DNA of 64,000 nucleotides from Alicyclobacillus fructus (lineage in GTDB: Bacteria; Bacillota; Bacilli; Alicyclobacillales; Alicyclobacillaceae): NCBI RefSeq assembly GCF_017329605.1, contig NZ_JAFMTY010000011.1:31450-95449 (forward strand). Direction: 5' to 3'. Below the pieces are notes generated by a model. That model worked only from the letters and a program-made list of their open reading frames with translations. It had not been told where the DNA came from and searched no databases. Below, one piece after another: positions 63,362 through 64,000 of this stretch; the first letter of the stretch is position 1, and every line of letters starts with the position of its first letter. The position numbers were made by a program, and so were the translations under genes.

Positions 63362-63670
63362 GTGAAGGGTGGGACTTTCGATGATCTCCTTGGGGATCCA
63401 GAATTCCGAAAGCAGTATCCTCCTGAATGGTTGGGTATTTTCGAAGATCAAAAGGTCCGCCAGGACATGCAGCAGTTCTTGGACTGGGTTGAGTCCCTGA
63501 CTCGTGAGGCAAACATCGGCAGGATGAGCGTGGACGAAATGCTGGAGTCCACAGCCAAGCGACTTCGAGGCGTCCTGTTCACGATGCTCGAACAGAGGGT
63601 GAGGGAGATGGAACGCGCTGGACGCGATATGTCGCACGTGCGAGCGTGGCTTGCGATGCGCGGAACCTAG
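63362..63670 (+). CDS. Small protein of unknown function
   Basis: 102-residue acidic helical protein. GTG at 63362 has AAAGGGGGAG upstream; GTG at 63344 is also in frame. The sequence (GTFDDLLGDPEFRKQYPPEW, DQKVRQDMQQFLDWVESLTR) suggests two helical bundles. No hydrophobic segment. It is last in the plus-strand run before the rRNA operon. I do not recognise the family. Confidence 0.6.
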   Translation: MKGGTFDDLLGDPEFRKQYPPEWLGIFEDQKVRQDMQQFLDWVESLTREANIGRMSVDEMLESTAKRLRGVLFTMLEQRVREMERAGRDMSHVRAWLAMRGT

Positions 63671-63822
63671 CCTCAGCAGGAGGAGACAGAAGGAGACGCT
63701 TGAGCAGAGGATCGCGAGGGAATATCAAGCGCCACGCTCGTGATTTAAAGGAACGGGTTTCCGTTGTCGTTATTCTGTTTGATCTTGATTTTTTCTCGCG
63801 ATATTTTTTCTCGCGATCCCGC
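63671..63822 (+). promoter_or_regulatory. AT-rich upstream region of the rRNA promoter with tandem repeat
   Basis: ATTTTTTCTCGCGAT occurs twice in direct tandem (63788-63802 and 63803-63817), ending five bases before the -35. Its position and A/T content fit an UP element contacting the RNA polymerase alpha subunits. The rest of this gap (63671-63787) shows only a short AACGG/CCGTT hairpin near 63750 and no convincing gene. Confidence 0.6.
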
Positions 63823-63852
63823 TTGACAGGCAGGGGGCAGGGGTGATAGTAT
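63823..63852 (+). promoter_or_regulatory. rRNA operon promoter
   Basis: TTGACA (63823-63828) and TAGTAT (63847-63852) are 18 bases apart, directly before the rRNA leader. Confidence 0.8.
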
Positions 63853-63858
63853 CATTCT

Positions 63859-63978
63859 CGCCGCCCGCGAGGCGGCGCGAAAAACCGCGGGATGCCGCGG
63901 AGTCGCTCCTTGAAAACTAAACACACAAGACCACCAAGCCCGTGAGTCTTGACGACCACGAAGTCAGGATAAGCTGTT
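63859..63978 (+). promoter_or_regulatory. rRNA leader with boxA antitermination signal
   Basis: A GC hairpin (CGCCGCC/GGCGGCG, about 63860-63878) is followed by GCTCCTTGAAAACTAAAC (from 63905), a match to the Firmicute boxA (GCTCTTTGAAAA). NusB/S10 would bind there to protect rRNA transcription from Rho. Confidence 0.65.
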
Positions 63979-64000
63979 TGGATTGAGAGTTTGATCCTGG
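63979..64000 (+). rRNA. 16S ribosomal RNA, 5' end only
   Basis: The last bases read AGAGTTTGATCCTGG (63986-64000), the universal 5' sequence of 16S rRNA (about E. coli position 8 onward). The mature end is estimated seven bases earlier. The gene continues beyond the window. Confidence 0.93.

Noticed and set aside
63646..63846. 66-codon plus-strand frame before the rRNA promoter
   Set aside because: It runs through the UP element and promoter, lacks a ribosome binding site and has a low-complexity end.

Overview
The window looks like the replication-origin region of a high-GC, spore-forming Firmicute, most probably Alicyclobacillus (A. acidocaldarius-like). This is inferred from the gene order dnaA-dnaN-yaaA-recF-gyrB-gyrA-rrn on one side and rpmH-rnpA-yidD-yidC-jag-mnmE-mnmG-rsmG-noc-parA-parB on the other, the walRKHIJ-htrA-rlmH cluster, a sporulation protein (YyaC), GC-rich codon use with frequent GTG/TTG starts and strong GGAGG-type ribosome binding sites, and the complete L-arabinose gene set. 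No database search was possible, so the genus is an inference.

Layout. 1-14456 is an L-arabinose/arabinoside locus: on the minus strand an AraR-type repressor (copy 2), a sugar ABC importer (ATPase, permease, lipoprotein), a second almost identical AraR (copy 1), the symporter araE, then araB-araD-araA and the edge of an araM-like gene. On the plus strand lie the remnant of an MFS transporter and a GH127 beta-L-arabinofuranosidase. Palindromes of the type TTGTnCGnACAA sit in front of four of these transcription units. 14464-24648 is accessory: a nitroreductase, a small membrane protein, an EmrAB-type efflux pair, a zinc-ribbon/J-domain membrane protein, an SDR oxidoreductase, a GGDEF-EAL protein, and a TDT-family channel with a divergent LysR regulator.

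24649-34615 is one long minus-strand array: a small unknown gene, rplI, dnaB, an arginine-rich membrane protein, walR-walK-walH-walI-walJ, htrA, rlmH. Overlapping stop/start codons link rplI-dnaB-the arginine-rich gene and walR-K-H-I. 34757-37166 holds rpsF-ssb-rpsR and ychF. 37360-43313 holds a possible micro-gene, a molybdopterin oxidoreductase, DUF951, an MscS channel, a CvpA-like protein, yyaC, DUF4446 and DUF554 genes. 43349-52829 is the chromosome-segregation, tRNA-modification and membrane-insertion block.

The origin is bipartite: DnaA-box clusters lie both between rpmH and dnaA and between dnaA and dnaN. From dnaA onward genes run on the plus strand, ending with gyrA, a 37-residue membrane peptide, a GNAT protein, a cytidine-deaminase-like protein, a small unknown gene, and an rRNA promoter whose 16S gene starts in the last 22 bases. 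Genes left of the origin run mostly on the minus strand and those right of it on the plus strand, so transcription follows replication. I found no insertion sequence, prophage, CRISPR array or tRNA gene. The most unusual structure is the pair of about 1.09-kb araR copies, which differ by only ten bases, all apparently silent, and which bracket the ABC importer.
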